DNA from: GCA-2731375 sp964344935
Lineage (GTDB): Bacteria; Pseudomonadota; Alphaproteobacteria; GCA-2731375
Assembly (NCBI GenBank): GCA_964344935.1
Contig: CAYFPL010000004.1
Coordinates: 186,001-250,000 of the forward strand
Direction of reading: 5' to 3'
Length of the DNA: 64,000 bases
How positions within the stretch are numbered: position 1 is the stretch's first letter; each line of letters opens with the position of its first letter. The translations under genes were made by a program, and so were the position numbers. A model generated the notes under the pieces. That model did not search any database and had not been told where the DNA came from. It was given only the letters and a program-made list of their open reading frames with translations. Below are positions 25,826 to 34,403 of the stretch, in pieces.

Positions 25826-27097
25826 ATGAAGTCTCCTTTGCATCAGGACATCTCGGGTTGTTTCCAGTCTCTGGCCGGCTTGCGGGAAGCCGACCTGGCG
25901 CCCTTGCTGCAACGATGCGAGATCACGCGGGTGCGCCTGGAGAAAGAGCTGGCGGCGGGTGAACTGCCCTGTTTGTCGGTCGCGCTGGACGGCGCGGATC
26001 TGGGCGAACTACAGAGCGTCGCGGCGGACTGGCGGCAGCGTTTCAAGCGCGTGGTTCTGTTCGGTATTGGCGGCTCCTCCCTCGGTGCCCGCGCCCTGAC
26101 CGCCTTGCAGGGGGGCGACGGACCGGAACTTGTGATCTCCGACAGTTTGAATACCGAGCTAGTGGCCGATCTGCTGCGGCCGGATGTTCTGTCCGAAACT
26201 GGTTTTCTGGCGATCTCCAAATCGGGCGGTACGGCCGAGCCGCTGTCCCAGGCTATTGCAGCGGTTGCTGCCATGCGTCAACACCTGGGCGGTGAGGTGC
26301 CGGCGAAACAGTTCCTGGCCATCAGCGAACCAGGTGATGGCGCTCTACGCCGGTTGGCCGGCGAAATCGACGCCCCGGTACTGGATCATGATCCAGATAT
26401 CGGCGGTCGTTTCTCGGTGCTCTCCCTGGTGGGTCTGCTGCCCACCCTGATCCGGGGTCTGGACGCCACGGCGGTGCGGGATGGGGCAAAGGCCGTTCTC
26501 GATGCCGCCATGGCCGGCCCCGACAGTGATGCGGCAATAGGAGCGGCGCTGCAAGTAGCGTTCCGGGACAAAGGCATGGGGCAGTCCGTGCTGCTGGCCT
26601 ATGGCGATGGCTTCGAGCATTTTGCCCGTTGGTACCGCCAACTCTGGGCCGAAAGCCTGGGCAAGGACGGGCAGGGTACAACACCCATCGATGCTCTTGG
26701 CCCGGTGGACCAGCACAGCCAGCTGCAGCTTTACCTTAACGGCCCCCTGGACAAGCAATTCACGGTGCTGACCGTGTCCCGCTCCGGCCAGGGTCCCGTA
26801 GTGGACGAGGACCTGGCCCGGTCGTTGGGTCAGGACTATATGGCCGGCAAGCGCATCGGCGATCTGGTGGCGGCAATGCAATCGGCGACGGCGGATACCC
26901 TGATCCGCAACGGCCGTCCCGTGCGCCGTTTGTCTGCCGAGACGCTGGATGAGCGCACTCTGGGCGCGTTGTTCATGCATTTCATGCTGGAAACACTTTT
27001 CGCCGCAGACCTTATGGGCGTCGATCCGTTCGGTCAGCCGGCCGTAGAGGAAGGCAAGAACCTGGCCCGGAAGTATTTGCGGGGAGAACCCTCATGA
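25826..27097 (+). CDS. pgi: Glucose-6-phosphate isomerase
   Basis: A 423-residue SIS-domain enzyme interconverting glucose-6-phosphate and fructose-6-phosphate. Motifs seen are VVLFGIGGSSLGARAL, FLAISKSGGTAEPLSQ, VGGRFSVLSLVG-like DIGGRFSVLSLVGLLP, and DQHSQLQLYLNGPLDKQFTV near the end. It is about 125 residues shorter than the E. coli enzyme, which is common in alphaproteobacterial short-form PGIs. It overlaps mutL by 4 bases. Confidence 0.88.
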   Translation: MKSPLHQDISGCFQSLAGLREADLAPLLQRCEITRVRLEKELAAGELPCLSVALDGADLGELQSVAADWRQRFKRVVLFGIGGSSLGARALTALQGGDGPELVISDSLNTELVADLLRPDVLSETGFLAISKSGGTAEPLSQAIAAVAAMRQHLGGEVPAKQFLAISEPGDGALRRLAGEIDAPVLDHDPDIGGRFSVLSLVGLLPTLIRGLDATAVRDGAKAVLDAAMAGPDSDAAIGAALQVAFRDKGMGQSVLLAYGDGFEHFARWYRQLWAESLGKDGQGTTPIDALGPVDQHSQLQLYLNGPLDKQFTVLTVSRSGQGPVVDEDLARSLGQDYMAGKRIGDLVAAMQSATADTLIRNGRPVRRLSAETLDERTLGALFMHFMLETLFAADLMGVDPFGQPAVEEGKNLARKYLRGEPS

Positions 27098-28899
27098 GCC
27101 AATTGCGCCGCTTGCCCGAGGTCACCGTGAACCGTATCGCCGCCGGCGAAGTCGTGGAACGGCCCGCTTCTGCGCTAAAGGAACTTGTCGAAAATGCTGT
27201 CGATGCCGGTGCTGGGCGCATCGATATCGTCCTCAAGGATGGTGGCCGGTCGTTGATCTCTGTCAGCGATGACGGACGGGGCATGAGCCCGGATGAGCTG
27301 GCCTTGGCGGTGGAGCGCCACGCTACCTCGAAACTGCCCGACGAGGACCTTCTGCATATCCAATGGCTGGGCTTTCGTGGCGAAGCACTGCCTTCCATTG
27401 GTGCCGTGGCCCATCTCAGCATCGCCTCGCGCGCAAAGGGCGCGGATGCAGGTTGGCGCATCGAGGTCGATGGCGGTCAGGTCGGCGGCGTCACACCCGC
27501 AGCCCAGGCCCAGGGGACCCGGGTCGAGGTTAGGGATTTGTTCCGCGCCACGCCGGCGCGGCTGAAGTTCCTCAAGACCACGCGCACCGAGTTTCAGCAC
27601 GCCATGGACGTGGTCAAGCGTCTGGCCATGGCGCGGCCCGACATCGCGTTTAGTCTCTCGGATGGAGAGCGGCGCAATTTGGATCTCGGGGCCTGTAACG
27701 GTGATCTGTTCGATGCGCGGCTGGCACGCCTGGGTGCCATCATGGGGCGGGACTTTGCCGACAATGCCATCGCCATCGATGCCGAGCGGGAGGGCATCCG
27801 CCTGACTGGCTATGCCGGCCTGCCCACGCTGAACCGCGCCAACAGCCGCATGCAGTATCTATTCGTAAACGGTCGGCCGGTACGTGACCGAGTCCTCTCC
27901 GGCGCCCTGCGGGCGGGCTATATGGACGTCCTGGCCCATGACCGACACGCGGTTGCCGCCTTGTTTCTTGATGTCCCCGCGGAGGAGGTGGACGTCAACG
28001 TCCATCCCATGAAAGCGGAAGTCAGGTTCCGCGAGCCCGGCCTGGTTCGGGGCCTTCTGGTTTCTGCTTTGCGCCACGCCATGGCCGGTGCGGGGCATCG
28101 CAGCGCCTCGACCGTTTCCACCGCCGCCCTGGGCCGGGTTAGGGAAGGCGGTATGGACCTGCCTTACCGTCAAGTGCCCTATCGACCCAACGCGGGTCTG
28201 ATGGAAGCCGCAGCAGCCTTTCAGGCACCGCTTCAGGAACCCTTGCAGGCGCCTTTTGCAGCCACGGCCGAACCGTCGGCACGGGTCGAAAGTGAAGAGA
28301 ACGTGGTTCCGGTCGGCGATTATCCCCTGGGCGTGGCGCGGGGACAGTTGCACGAGACCTATATTGTGGCCCAGACGACCGACGGCATTGTCATCGTCGA
28401 TCAACATGCCGCGCACGAACGTCTGGTGATGGAACGCATGCGGGCGCAATTGGAGAGCAGCGGCGTGTCGCGCCAGATGCTGTTGTTGCCGGAAGTGGTG
28501 GAACTGGATGAAGGCAGTGCCCAGCGTCTGGTCGAACGGGCTGCCGAACTTGCGGAATTGGGCCTGGTGGTCGAATCCTTCGGCGACGGCACCATTGTTG
28601 TGAGGGAAGTGCCGGCCCTGTTGGGCGAGAGCAACATCCAGGGGCTGATTAAGGATCTAGCCGACGAACTGGCGGAAATGGACCAGGCCCTGGCCTTGAA
28701 GGAACGTCTGGACGATGTCTGCGCCTCTATGGCCTGCCACGGCAGCGTGCGTGCTGGCCGCCGCCTAACGGTGGAAGAAATGAACGCTCTATTGCGGGAG
28801 ATGGAGCGGACGCCCCGCTCTGGCCAATGCAGCCACGGCCGCCCCACCTATGTAGAGCTGCGCCTCGGCGATATTGAAAGCCTGTTCGGCCGGCGCTAG
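27094..28899 (+). CDS. mutL: DNA mismatch repair protein MutL
   Basis: A 601-residue GHKL ATPase. The N-terminal ATP site shows RIAAGEVVERPASALKELVE, SVSDDGRGMSPDEL, ATSKLPDEDL and GFRGEALPSIGAV. After a Pro/Gln-rich linker (residues ~365-410) the C-terminal domain has DQHAAHERLVMERM, the metal-dependent nicking endonuclease motif, and ASMACHGSVRAGRRLT. This MutL therefore likely makes the strand nick itself, as expected in bacteria lacking MutH. It is coupled to pgi, and its 3' end overlaps convergent rsmD by 4 bases. Confidence 0.95.
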   Translation: MSQLRRLPEVTVNRIAAGEVVERPASALKELVENAVDAGAGRIDIVLKDGGRSLISVSDDGRGMSPDELALAVERHATSKLPDEDLLHIQWLGFRGEALPSIGAVAHLSIASRAKGADAGWRIEVDGGQVGGVTPAAQAQGTRVEVRDLFRATPARLKFLKTTRTEFQHAMDVVKRLAMARPDIAFSLSDGERRNLDLGACNGDLFDARLARLGAIMGRDFADNAIAIDAEREGIRLTGYAGLPTLNRANSRMQYLFVNGRPVRDRVLSGALRAGYMDVLAHDRHAVAALFLDVPAEEVDVNVHPMKAEVRFREPGLVRGLLVSALRHAMAGAGHRSASTVSTAALGRVREGGMDLPYRQVPYRPNAGLMEAAAAFQAPLQEPLQAPFAATAEPSARVESEENVVPVGDYPLGVARGQLHETYIVAQTTDGIVIVDQHAAHERLVMERMRAQLESSGVSRQMLLLPEVVELDEGSAQRLVERAAELAELGLVVESFGDGTIVVREVPALLGESNIQGLIKDLADELAEMDQALALKERLDDVCASMACHGSVRAGRRLTVEEMNALLREMERTPRSGQCSHGRPTYVELRLGDIESLFGRR

Positions 28900-29450
28900 C
28901 CAAGCCAACGCAAAAGGACGAAACGGGCGGCGCCGTAGCTGCGCTCGTCCAATTTTTTGAACCCTGGTCCGGCCTGGAAGTCTTCGTCTTTCGCCAGTTC
29001 GATACAGCAGATGCAGTTCCCTGCCAGCCAGCCGCCTTTGGCCAGGGCCTCGAGGCAGGGTTCTGACTGCCCGGTTTCGTATGGGGCATCCATCAGGACT
29101 AGATCGAATGCCGCGGGCGGCGGCCCCGGCCGGGTGGCATCACGCATCAACACTTCGACGTGCTGGTTTTCACCTAGGTCTTCGGCAAATGCGGCGATCC
29201 TCTGGGCGGCGGCGCGATTGCGCTCGATGAAGCAGACAGACACCGCGCCCCGCGACAACGCCTCCAGGCCAAGGGCGCCGGTGCCGGCAAAGGCATCCAA
29301 GACCTGACTGTCATTCGGCAGGCCGCCGTAATCTCCGTGGGCGAGAATGTTGAACAAGGCTTCGCGGGCCCGGTCGGATGTGGGGCGGATATTCAGACCC
29401 TTGGGCGCCGATAGGCGCCGGCCACTATGACGGCCGCCGACGATCCGCAT
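28896..29450 (-). CDS. rsmD: 16S rRNA (guanine(966)-N(2))-methyltransferase RsmD
   Basis: A 184-residue class I methyltransferase. The N-terminus is MRIVGGRHSGRRLSAPKGLN. RPTSDRAREALFNIL and VLDAFAGTGALGLEALSRGA (SAM motif I) follow. The catalytic tetrad reads DAPY in LVLMDAPYETGQ rather than the commoner DPPY. It methylates G966 of 16S rRNA in the family. It is the second gene after the pseudouridine synthase (3-base gap), a conserved pairing. Confidence 0.92.
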   Translation of the reverse strand: MRIVGGRHSGRRLSAPKGLNIRPTSDRAREALFNILAHGDYGGLPNDSQVLDAFAGTGALGLEALSRGAVSVCFIERNRAAAQRIAAFAEDLGENQHVEVLMRDATRPGPPPAAFDLVLMDAPYETGQSEPCLEALAKGGWLAGNCICCIELAKDEDFQAGPGFKKLDERSYGAARFVLLRWLG

Positions 29451-29453
29451 GTG

Positions 29454-30272
29454 CTATTTCCGCTTGCTGCCCTTGTGGGCATCGCCCGTGACGGTATCCA
29501 GGCCGAAACGCCCGGCCTGGGCACCCAATTGATCGCGCAGGATACGCCGGGGCACGGCGGCGACATCGCCTTTGGCCAGATCACCCAACTGGAAAGGCCC
29601 GTAGGACAGGCGGATCAGGCGGGTGACCTGCAGCTCAAGATGCTCCATGACCCGGCGGATTTCCCGGTTCTTGCCTTCCTTGAGGGACAGGCTGAGCCAG
29701 GCATTGCCCCCCTTGCGGCTGTCCAGCCGGGCCTCGATGGCGCCATAGGAAATCCCGCCAATCGTTATTCCATCGGCCAGACGGGAGAGGGCGCCTTCAT
29801 CAATATGGCCATGCACCCGAACCCGATAGCGCCGCCGCCAGCCGGTGCTGGGCAGTTCCAGATGCCGGGCCAGGGCGCCGTCGTTGGTCAACAGCAACAG
29901 ACCTTCTGTGTTCAGGTCTAGGCGGCCCACGGAAACCACCCGGGGCAGGTCGTCGGGTAGGTTTTCGAAGATTGTGGCCCGGCCTTCGGGGTCGCTGTTG
30001 GTGGTCAGAAGGCCTTTGGGTTTGTGATAGCGCCAAAGTTTCGTAGGCGCAGCGGCAGCAAGGGCCTTGCCGTCGACTTCGATGCGGCTCTCTGCTGTGA
30101 CGACGCAGGCAGGAGTTTTCAGCAGCCGGCCGTCGACCTTAACGCGACCGGCGGCAATCCAGCGTTCCGCCTCCCGACGGGAACACAAACCCGCCCGTGC
30201 CAAGCGCTTGGCGATGCGCTCGCCGTCGCTCTGGTTCTCTTCCGGCTTGACCCTATGGCGCTTGCTGCTCAT
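29454..30272 (-). CDS. RluB/RsuA-family pseudouridine synthase
   Basis: A 272-residue rRNA pseudouridine synthase. An S4 RNA-binding domain (RIAKRLARAGLCSRREAERW) leads into the catalytic core with GRLDLNTEGLLLLTNDG, whose Asp is the nucleophile, and EGKNREIRRVMEHL. It resembles RluB, which modifies 23S rRNA U2605 in E. coli. The start ATG 30272 is inferred from where homology begins; upstream codons overlap tadA. It is divergent from tadA, with starts only about 10 bases apart, so the promoters must lie inside each other's genes. Confidence 0.88.
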   Translation of the reverse strand: MSSKRHRVKPEENQSDGERIAKRLARAGLCSRREAERWIAAGRVKVDGRLLKTPACVVTAESRIEVDGKALAAAAPTKLWRYHKPKGLLTTNSDPEGRATIFENLPDDLPRVVSVGRLDLNTEGLLLLTNDGALARHLELPSTGWRRRYRVRVHGHIDEGALSRLADGITIGGISYGAIEARLDSRKGGNAWLSLSLKEGKNREIRRVMEHLELQVTRLIRLSYGPFQLGDLAKGDVAAVPRRILRDQLGAQAGRFGLDTVTGDAHKGSKRK

Positions 30273-30282
30273 GTTGGCCAAC

Positions 30283-30744
30283 ATGCCCATCGAGACGACG
30301 AAATCAACCTTCATGATAGAGGCGCTGGAAGAAGCCCGCGCCGCTGGTGCCCGTGGTGAAGTGCCCATCGGCGCCGTCGTCGTCGATCGGGCCGGGCAAG
30401 TTTTGGCCCGCGCCGGTAATCGAACGGAGGAAACCAAGGATCCCACGGCGCATGCTGAAATGCTAGCGATCCGCGAGGTCTGTGCCCAGCGCGGCGAAGC
30501 CCGGATACCTGACTGCGATCTCTATGTGACGCTTGAACCTTGTCCCATGTGTGCCGCGGCGATCTCCTTTGCCCGCATCGGAAGGCTTTATTATGGCGCG
30601 TCCGATCCCAAGGGCGGCGGTGTGGAAGGGGGCGCGCGCATCTTCCACCAGCCGACCTGCCACCACAAACCCGAACTTTATCCCGGTATCGGCGATGAAG
30701 ACTCTGCTGCCCTTTTGCGAGATTTCTTCCAGGCTCTCCGCTAG
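30283..30744 (+). CDS. tadA: tRNA-specific adenosine deaminase TadA
   Basis: A 153-residue zinc deaminase converting A34 to inosine in tRNA-Arg. The zinc site has His and the catalytic Glu in DPTAHAEMLAIREVC and the Cys pair in LEPCPMCAAAISFARI. GEVPIGAVVVD is the N-terminal family block. The start could be ATG 30283 or 30313. The gene ends one base before the convergent CoA transferase stop. Confidence 0.92.
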   Translation: MPIETTKSTFMIEALEEARAAGARGEVPIGAVVVDRAGQVLARAGNRTEETKDPTAHAEMLAIREVCAQRGEARIPDCDLYVTLEPCPMCAAAISFARIGRLYYGASDPKGGGVEGGARIFHQPTCHHKPELYPGIGDEDSAALLRDFFQALR

Positions 30745-30745
30745 A

Positions 30746-31939
30746 TCAGATTGTTCCGGCGGACTTGAAGGCGGCGATTTCGTCGCTTGAATAGCCGGCT
30801 TCGGCCAGCACCTCTTCTGCGTGAGTGCCCGGGGGAACCGGTGGACTCTCGATACTGCCGCCGCCATGGGCCAGTCGGAAGCCGGAGCCGATAAGGGTCA
30901 ATTCACCGAATGGGCTGTCAACTTTCTGTATAACGTCGCGGTGTTGCATCTGTGGGTGGCGGATGGCCTCAGCGATGGTGCGGACCTGACTGGCCGGCGC
31001 GCCCGCTTCCGCCAGGCGGGCCTCCCAGGTGGCCACATCAGCGGAGGCAAAGGCCTCTTCGATGATCTCACGCAACGCCGGTTCGTGCTCGGTGCGTCCG
31101 TGCCAGTCCGCGAAGCGTGGATCCTCCAGCAATTCGGGCCGGCCGATGGCCTGCATGAGGGCCTGGAACTGTTTCTCGGTATTGACGGCGAGGAGGAGGT
31201 GGCCATCGCCCACCTTGAACAGATTGGCGGTCGGGCGCCGGCTGATCGCCTGGTTGCCGTACTGGCCGTGCACATGGCCGGTAGTGGTGTGTTCGCTGAC
31301 CAGAGGCGAAAGGAAGGCCAGGGTGGAATCCAGCATGGAAACATCGATGCACTGGCCCTTGCCCGTATGGCTGCGCTGAAACAGAGCCGAGGCGATGGCG
31401 AAGGCCGAGGTCATGCCGCCGATTGCATCGCAGACAGCGAAACCGGCCCGGGTCGGCCCGGTGCCTTCGTGCCCGGTGATCGACATGATGCCCGAGACCG
31501 CCTGTATACGGCCGTCATAACTAGGCGTATTGCGTTCGGGCCCGTTCTGCCCAAAACCGGATACGGCGCAATAAATCAGGCCGGGGTTGATGGCGGAAAG
31601 GGCCTCATAGCCGATGCCCAGACGCTCCATGACGCCGGGGCGAAAATTCTCGGTCACCACGTCCGCCATTTCCGCCAGCCGCTTGACGATTTCGATGGCG
31701 GCGGGGTCCTTGAGGTCTAGGGCGATGTTGCGCTTGTTGGCGTTGATCGACAGCCAGCCGGGCGCCATGCCCCGATCGCTCCATTCCTTGGACAGCGGCC
31801 CGTTGCGCATTTCCTCGCCACCCGGCCGCTCCACCTTGATCACATCCGCCCCCAAAAGGGCCAATTGAAACGTGCCGAACGGCCCGGCGAAGACCTGGGT
31901 AAAGTCCAGGACCCGGACCCCCTCGAACGGTTTCGTCAT
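30746..31939 (-). CDS. CaiB/BaiF family CoA transferase
   Basis: A 397-residue family III CoA transferase. It begins FEGVRVLDFTQVFAGPFGTF and has IKVERPGGEEMRNGP and NANKRNIALDLKDP. The active-site Asp region is GFAVCDAIGGMTSAFAI, followed by GKGQCIDVSMLDSTLAFL. Such enzymes move CoA between carboxylates through an aspartyl-CoA intermediate. It follows the selenoprotein gene by 18 bases on the same strand, which suggests the two act on the same compound, as yet unknown. Confidence 0.9.
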   Translation of the reverse strand: MTKPFEGVRVLDFTQVFAGPFGTFQLALLGADVIKVERPGGEEMRNGPLSKEWSDRGMAPGWLSINANKRNIALDLKDPAAIEIVKRLAEMADVVTENFRPGVMERLGIGYEALSAINPGLIYCAVSGFGQNGPERNTPSYDGRIQAVSGIMSITGHEGTGPTRAGFAVCDAIGGMTSAFAIASALFQRSHTGKGQCIDVSMLDSTLAFLSPLVSEHTTTGHVHGQYGNQAISRRPTANLFKVGDGHLLLAVNTEKQFQALMQAIGRPELLEDPRFADWHGRTEHEPALREIIEEAFASADVATWEARLAEAGAPASQVRTIAEAIRHPQMQHRDVIQKVDSPFGELTLIGSGFRLAHGGGSIESPPVPPGTHAEEVLAEAGYSSDEIAAFKSAGTI

Positions 31940-31957
31940 CGATGTCCGTGCTCCGTG

Positions 31958-32923
31958 CTACTCCGCCGCGTCCACCCGCGATGCGGCGGCCTCGTCCCTG
32001 CGCTCCTTGGCGACGCGCTTGACCTCGTCGAACTCGGCCCGGCGGCGGGCGATTTCCTCCTCCGGTATCCGTTCCACGTTCTGGAAGTCCAGTTTCCATT
32101 CCGCGTCGTCGTTCCAACGCTGGGGCGATTGCACGGTGGTGCGTGGGCCGACAGCGCCTTCCAACAGATCCAGCGCCAGGGCCATGGTTTGGCGCTGGCT
32201 TTCGGCGTCATGGGGTTTGCCGCATGAATTGCCCAAGGGGAAATCGCTGAATAGGAAGCGCGGTACGCCGGCCTGCTCGACGATATCCTTGGCGCAGCCC
32301 ATGATCACGGTGGGGATGCCATTTGCTTCTAGATAGCGTGCTGTCAGACTCACGGTCTGGTGACACACCGGTCAAGCCGCGACAATGACGGCGGCTTCCG
32401 CCCCATCCTCCCGTAGACCTTGCAGCACCTCCGGACAATCCTGTTCGATTGTCGCGACCTGGCTACGGTTGGTGGGTGTGCCCTGGAAGCGTGCCGCCAG
32501 GCCGCCGATCTGCCCTTCGTCGGCAGCCGCCTTCAACTGTGCCAGCGGGAAGTAGGTATTGACGTCAGCGGCAGTGGTGTATTTGCGGTCATAGCCCAGA
32601 TGGGAAATGCGCACATCTGGCGCGCCCTCAATGCTATCGGCATAGACCCGGTAGAACTTGGCGGCGGCATTGTAGGGCGCGCCCGGGCCCTGATCGCCCT
32701 TGTCCGGTTGAAACGGCGCGCCGGTCACCACCAGGCCCACCTTGGTTTCGCTCAATGGCTTGTCCAGGCGGGTGAAGGGGACATCCGTATACTGCGCCCA
32801 ACGGTAGGGGTTGCCGTATCCCAGTGCGAGATAATAGTCCCGCAGGCGCTGCATATAGGGGACGGGAAGGTCATGCGGGGCCGCAAAGCCCAGCGCCTCG
32901 TCCTCTTTCGATCGTTCAGCCAT
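31958..32923 (-). CDS. GrdB/PrdB-like selenoprotein with in-frame UGA (Sec)
   Basis: The frame from ATG 32923 (AAAGGG 8 bases upstream) is interrupted only by TGA at 32374-32372 and resumes in the same frame to 31958, giving 321 residues. The junction reads AAVIVAA-U-PVCHQTVSL, a UxxC redox motif (U184, C187). It fits the glycine/sarcosine/betaine reductase selenoprotein B family, of which GrdB and D-proline reductase PrdB are relatives. Starting 16 bases from the T of UGA, CAGAC-CGTGA-GTCTG (32359-32345) makes a perfect 5-bp stem where a bacterial SECIS belongs. Protein similarity continues on both sides, arguing against a pseudogene. The reaction is unknown: the other Grd/Prd subunits are not nearby, and its partners are a CoA transferase and a divergent acyl-CoA dehydrogenase. 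Confidence 0.82.
32345..32374 (-). promoter_or_regulatory. Putative bacterial SECIS element
   Basis: This minus-strand stretch starts with the UGA codon and contains stem CAGAC/GTCTG with the 5-base loop CGTGA at positions +16 to +30. That spacing is within the usual window for SelB recognition. A fuller structure with bulged bases needs folding software. Confidence 0.55.
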
Positions 32924-33090
32924 GCATTTGGCCCTTTCTTGAAACCTTCTAGCCGCGACATCATAGCACATCCCATTCGGCAAACTGTTACAAGACTCAA
33001 AGGGCCGATGCGGGCTACATTTGTCCCATGTGATCAACCAGAAGACGATGCCCGGGCATATCGGTGCCCGCGAGGAAGGAAAGGTACGAG

Positions 33091-34299
33091 ATGATTCCAG
33101 ATTTTTCGGACCGCTCGAAGGAATTGCAGGAGCGGCTGCTGAAATTCATGGACGAACACATTTACCCCAACGAGGAGATCTATAAGGAGCAACTCGACAG
33201 CGCTGACGAACGCTGGTCGGTCCCCCCCGTTTTGGAGGAATTGAAGGTCAAGGCCCGCGAAGTGGGACTTTGGAACCTGTTCCTGCCGGAAAGCGAAGAA
33301 GTCGAGCCTATGTCGAACCTGGATTACGCACCCTTGTGCGAGATCATGGGCCGGTCCCCGATTGCGCCGGAAAGCATGAACTGTTCGGCGCCCGACACGG
33401 GCAACATGGAAGTTTTCACCCGCTATGCAACCGAGGAATTGAAGGAACGTTGGCTGAAACCTTTGCTGGACGGCAAGATCCGCTCCGCCTTTGCCATGAC
33501 CGAACCCGCCGTCGCCTCTTCCGATGCCACCAACATTGAAACCTCGATCCTGCGGGAAGGGGATGAATACGTTATCAATGGCCGCAAGTGGTGGACCTCG
33601 GGCATCGGCGATCCGCGATGCGAGGTGTTGATCTTGATGGGCAAGACGGATCCTGACAATCCGGACCGCTATCGCCAGCAATCAATGATCATCGTGCCGC
33701 GGGACACGCCCGGCATCACGGTGGAAAAGATGCTGCATGTCTTCGGCTATGACGATGCACCCCATGGTCACGGCCAGGTGCTGTTCGATAATGTCCGGGT
33801 GCCGGCGGATCATATTCTGCTGGGTGAGGGCCGGGGCTTCGAGATCGCCCAGGGGCGCTTGGGACCGGGACGTATCCATCACTGCATGCGCCAGATCGGC
33901 GTCGCGGAACGGGCCCTTGAAAACATGTGCAAGCGGGCCAAATCACGCGTCGCGTTCGGGAAGTTGGTTTCGGAACAGTCCGTAACCACGGAACGGATCG
34001 CCGAAGCCCGCATCGCCATCGACAGCGCCCGCCTGCTGGTGCTGTACGCAGCCCACAAGATGGACACCGTGGGCAACAAGGAAGCACGCAAGGAAATCGC
34101 CATGATCAAAGTGGCGGTGCCGAACATGACCTGCCGGGTAGTCGATATGGCCATGCAGGTGCACGGCGGCGGCGGTGTCAGCCAGGTCTTCAATCTGGCC
34201 GAAGCCTATGCCCATTCGCGTACCCTCCGTTTCGCCGATGGCCCGGACGAAGTGCACAGGGCGCAGATTGGCCGTTTGGAATTGCGCCGCTGGAATTAG
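33091..34299 (+). CDS. Acyl-CoA dehydrogenase family protein
   Basis: A 402-residue acyl-CoA dehydrogenase with an AGGAAGG ribosome-binding stretch before ATG 33091. Blocks seen are LLKFMDEHIYPNEEIYKEQL, AFAMTEPAVASSDATNIETS, VINGRKWWTSGIGDPRCEVL, FGYDDAPHGHGQVLFDNVRV, GPGRIHHCMRQIGVAERALE and MQVHGGGGVSQVFNLAEAYA. It belongs to the same subgroup (ACAD10/11-like bacterial proteins) as the gene at 45349-46554, to which it is closely related along the whole length. It is divergent from the selenoprotein gene. Substrate unknown. A strong terminator follows at 34345-34377. Confidence 0.9.
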   Translation: MIPDFSDRSKELQERLLKFMDEHIYPNEEIYKEQLDSADERWSVPPVLEELKVKAREVGLWNLFLPESEEVEPMSNLDYAPLCEIMGRSPIAPESMNCSAPDTGNMEVFTRYATEELKERWLKPLLDGKIRSAFAMTEPAVASSDATNIETSILREGDEYVINGRKWWTSGIGDPRCEVLILMGKTDPDNPDRYRQQSMIIVPRDTPGITVEKMLHVFGYDDAPHGHGQVLFDNVRVPADHILLGEGRGFEIAQGRLGPGRIHHCMRQIGVAERALENMCKRAKSRVAFGKLVSEQSVTTERIAEARIAIDSARLLVLYAAHKMDTVGNKEARKEIAMIKVAVPNMTCRVVDMAMQVHGGGGVSQVFNLAEAYAHSRTLRFADGPDEVHRAQIGRLELRRWN

Positions 34300-34344
34300 G
34301 GAGCGTTTGACAGTTTGGCGCAGCTGTAAACGAAGCTGTCACAA

Positions 34345-34377
34345 GGGGGCGGAGCCGGGTTACCCGGTGCCGCCCCC
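34345..34377 (+). terminator. GC-rich terminator hairpin
   Basis: GGGGGCGG (34345-34352) pairs with CCGCCCCC (34370-34377), and inside it CCGGG pairs with CCCGG around a 3-base loop. TTTCTATT follows shortly after. It separates the acyl-CoA dehydrogenase from the DUF2817 pair. Confidence 0.65.
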
Positions 34378-34403
34378 GGTTTCTATTCAATTGGGGAACG
34401 ACT

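Noticed and set aside
32372..32374. In-frame TGA as evidence of a pseudogene
   Set aside because: Homology, frame and codon use continue on both sides, the codon sits in a UxxC redox motif of a known selenoprotein family, and a hairpin lies at SECIS distance.
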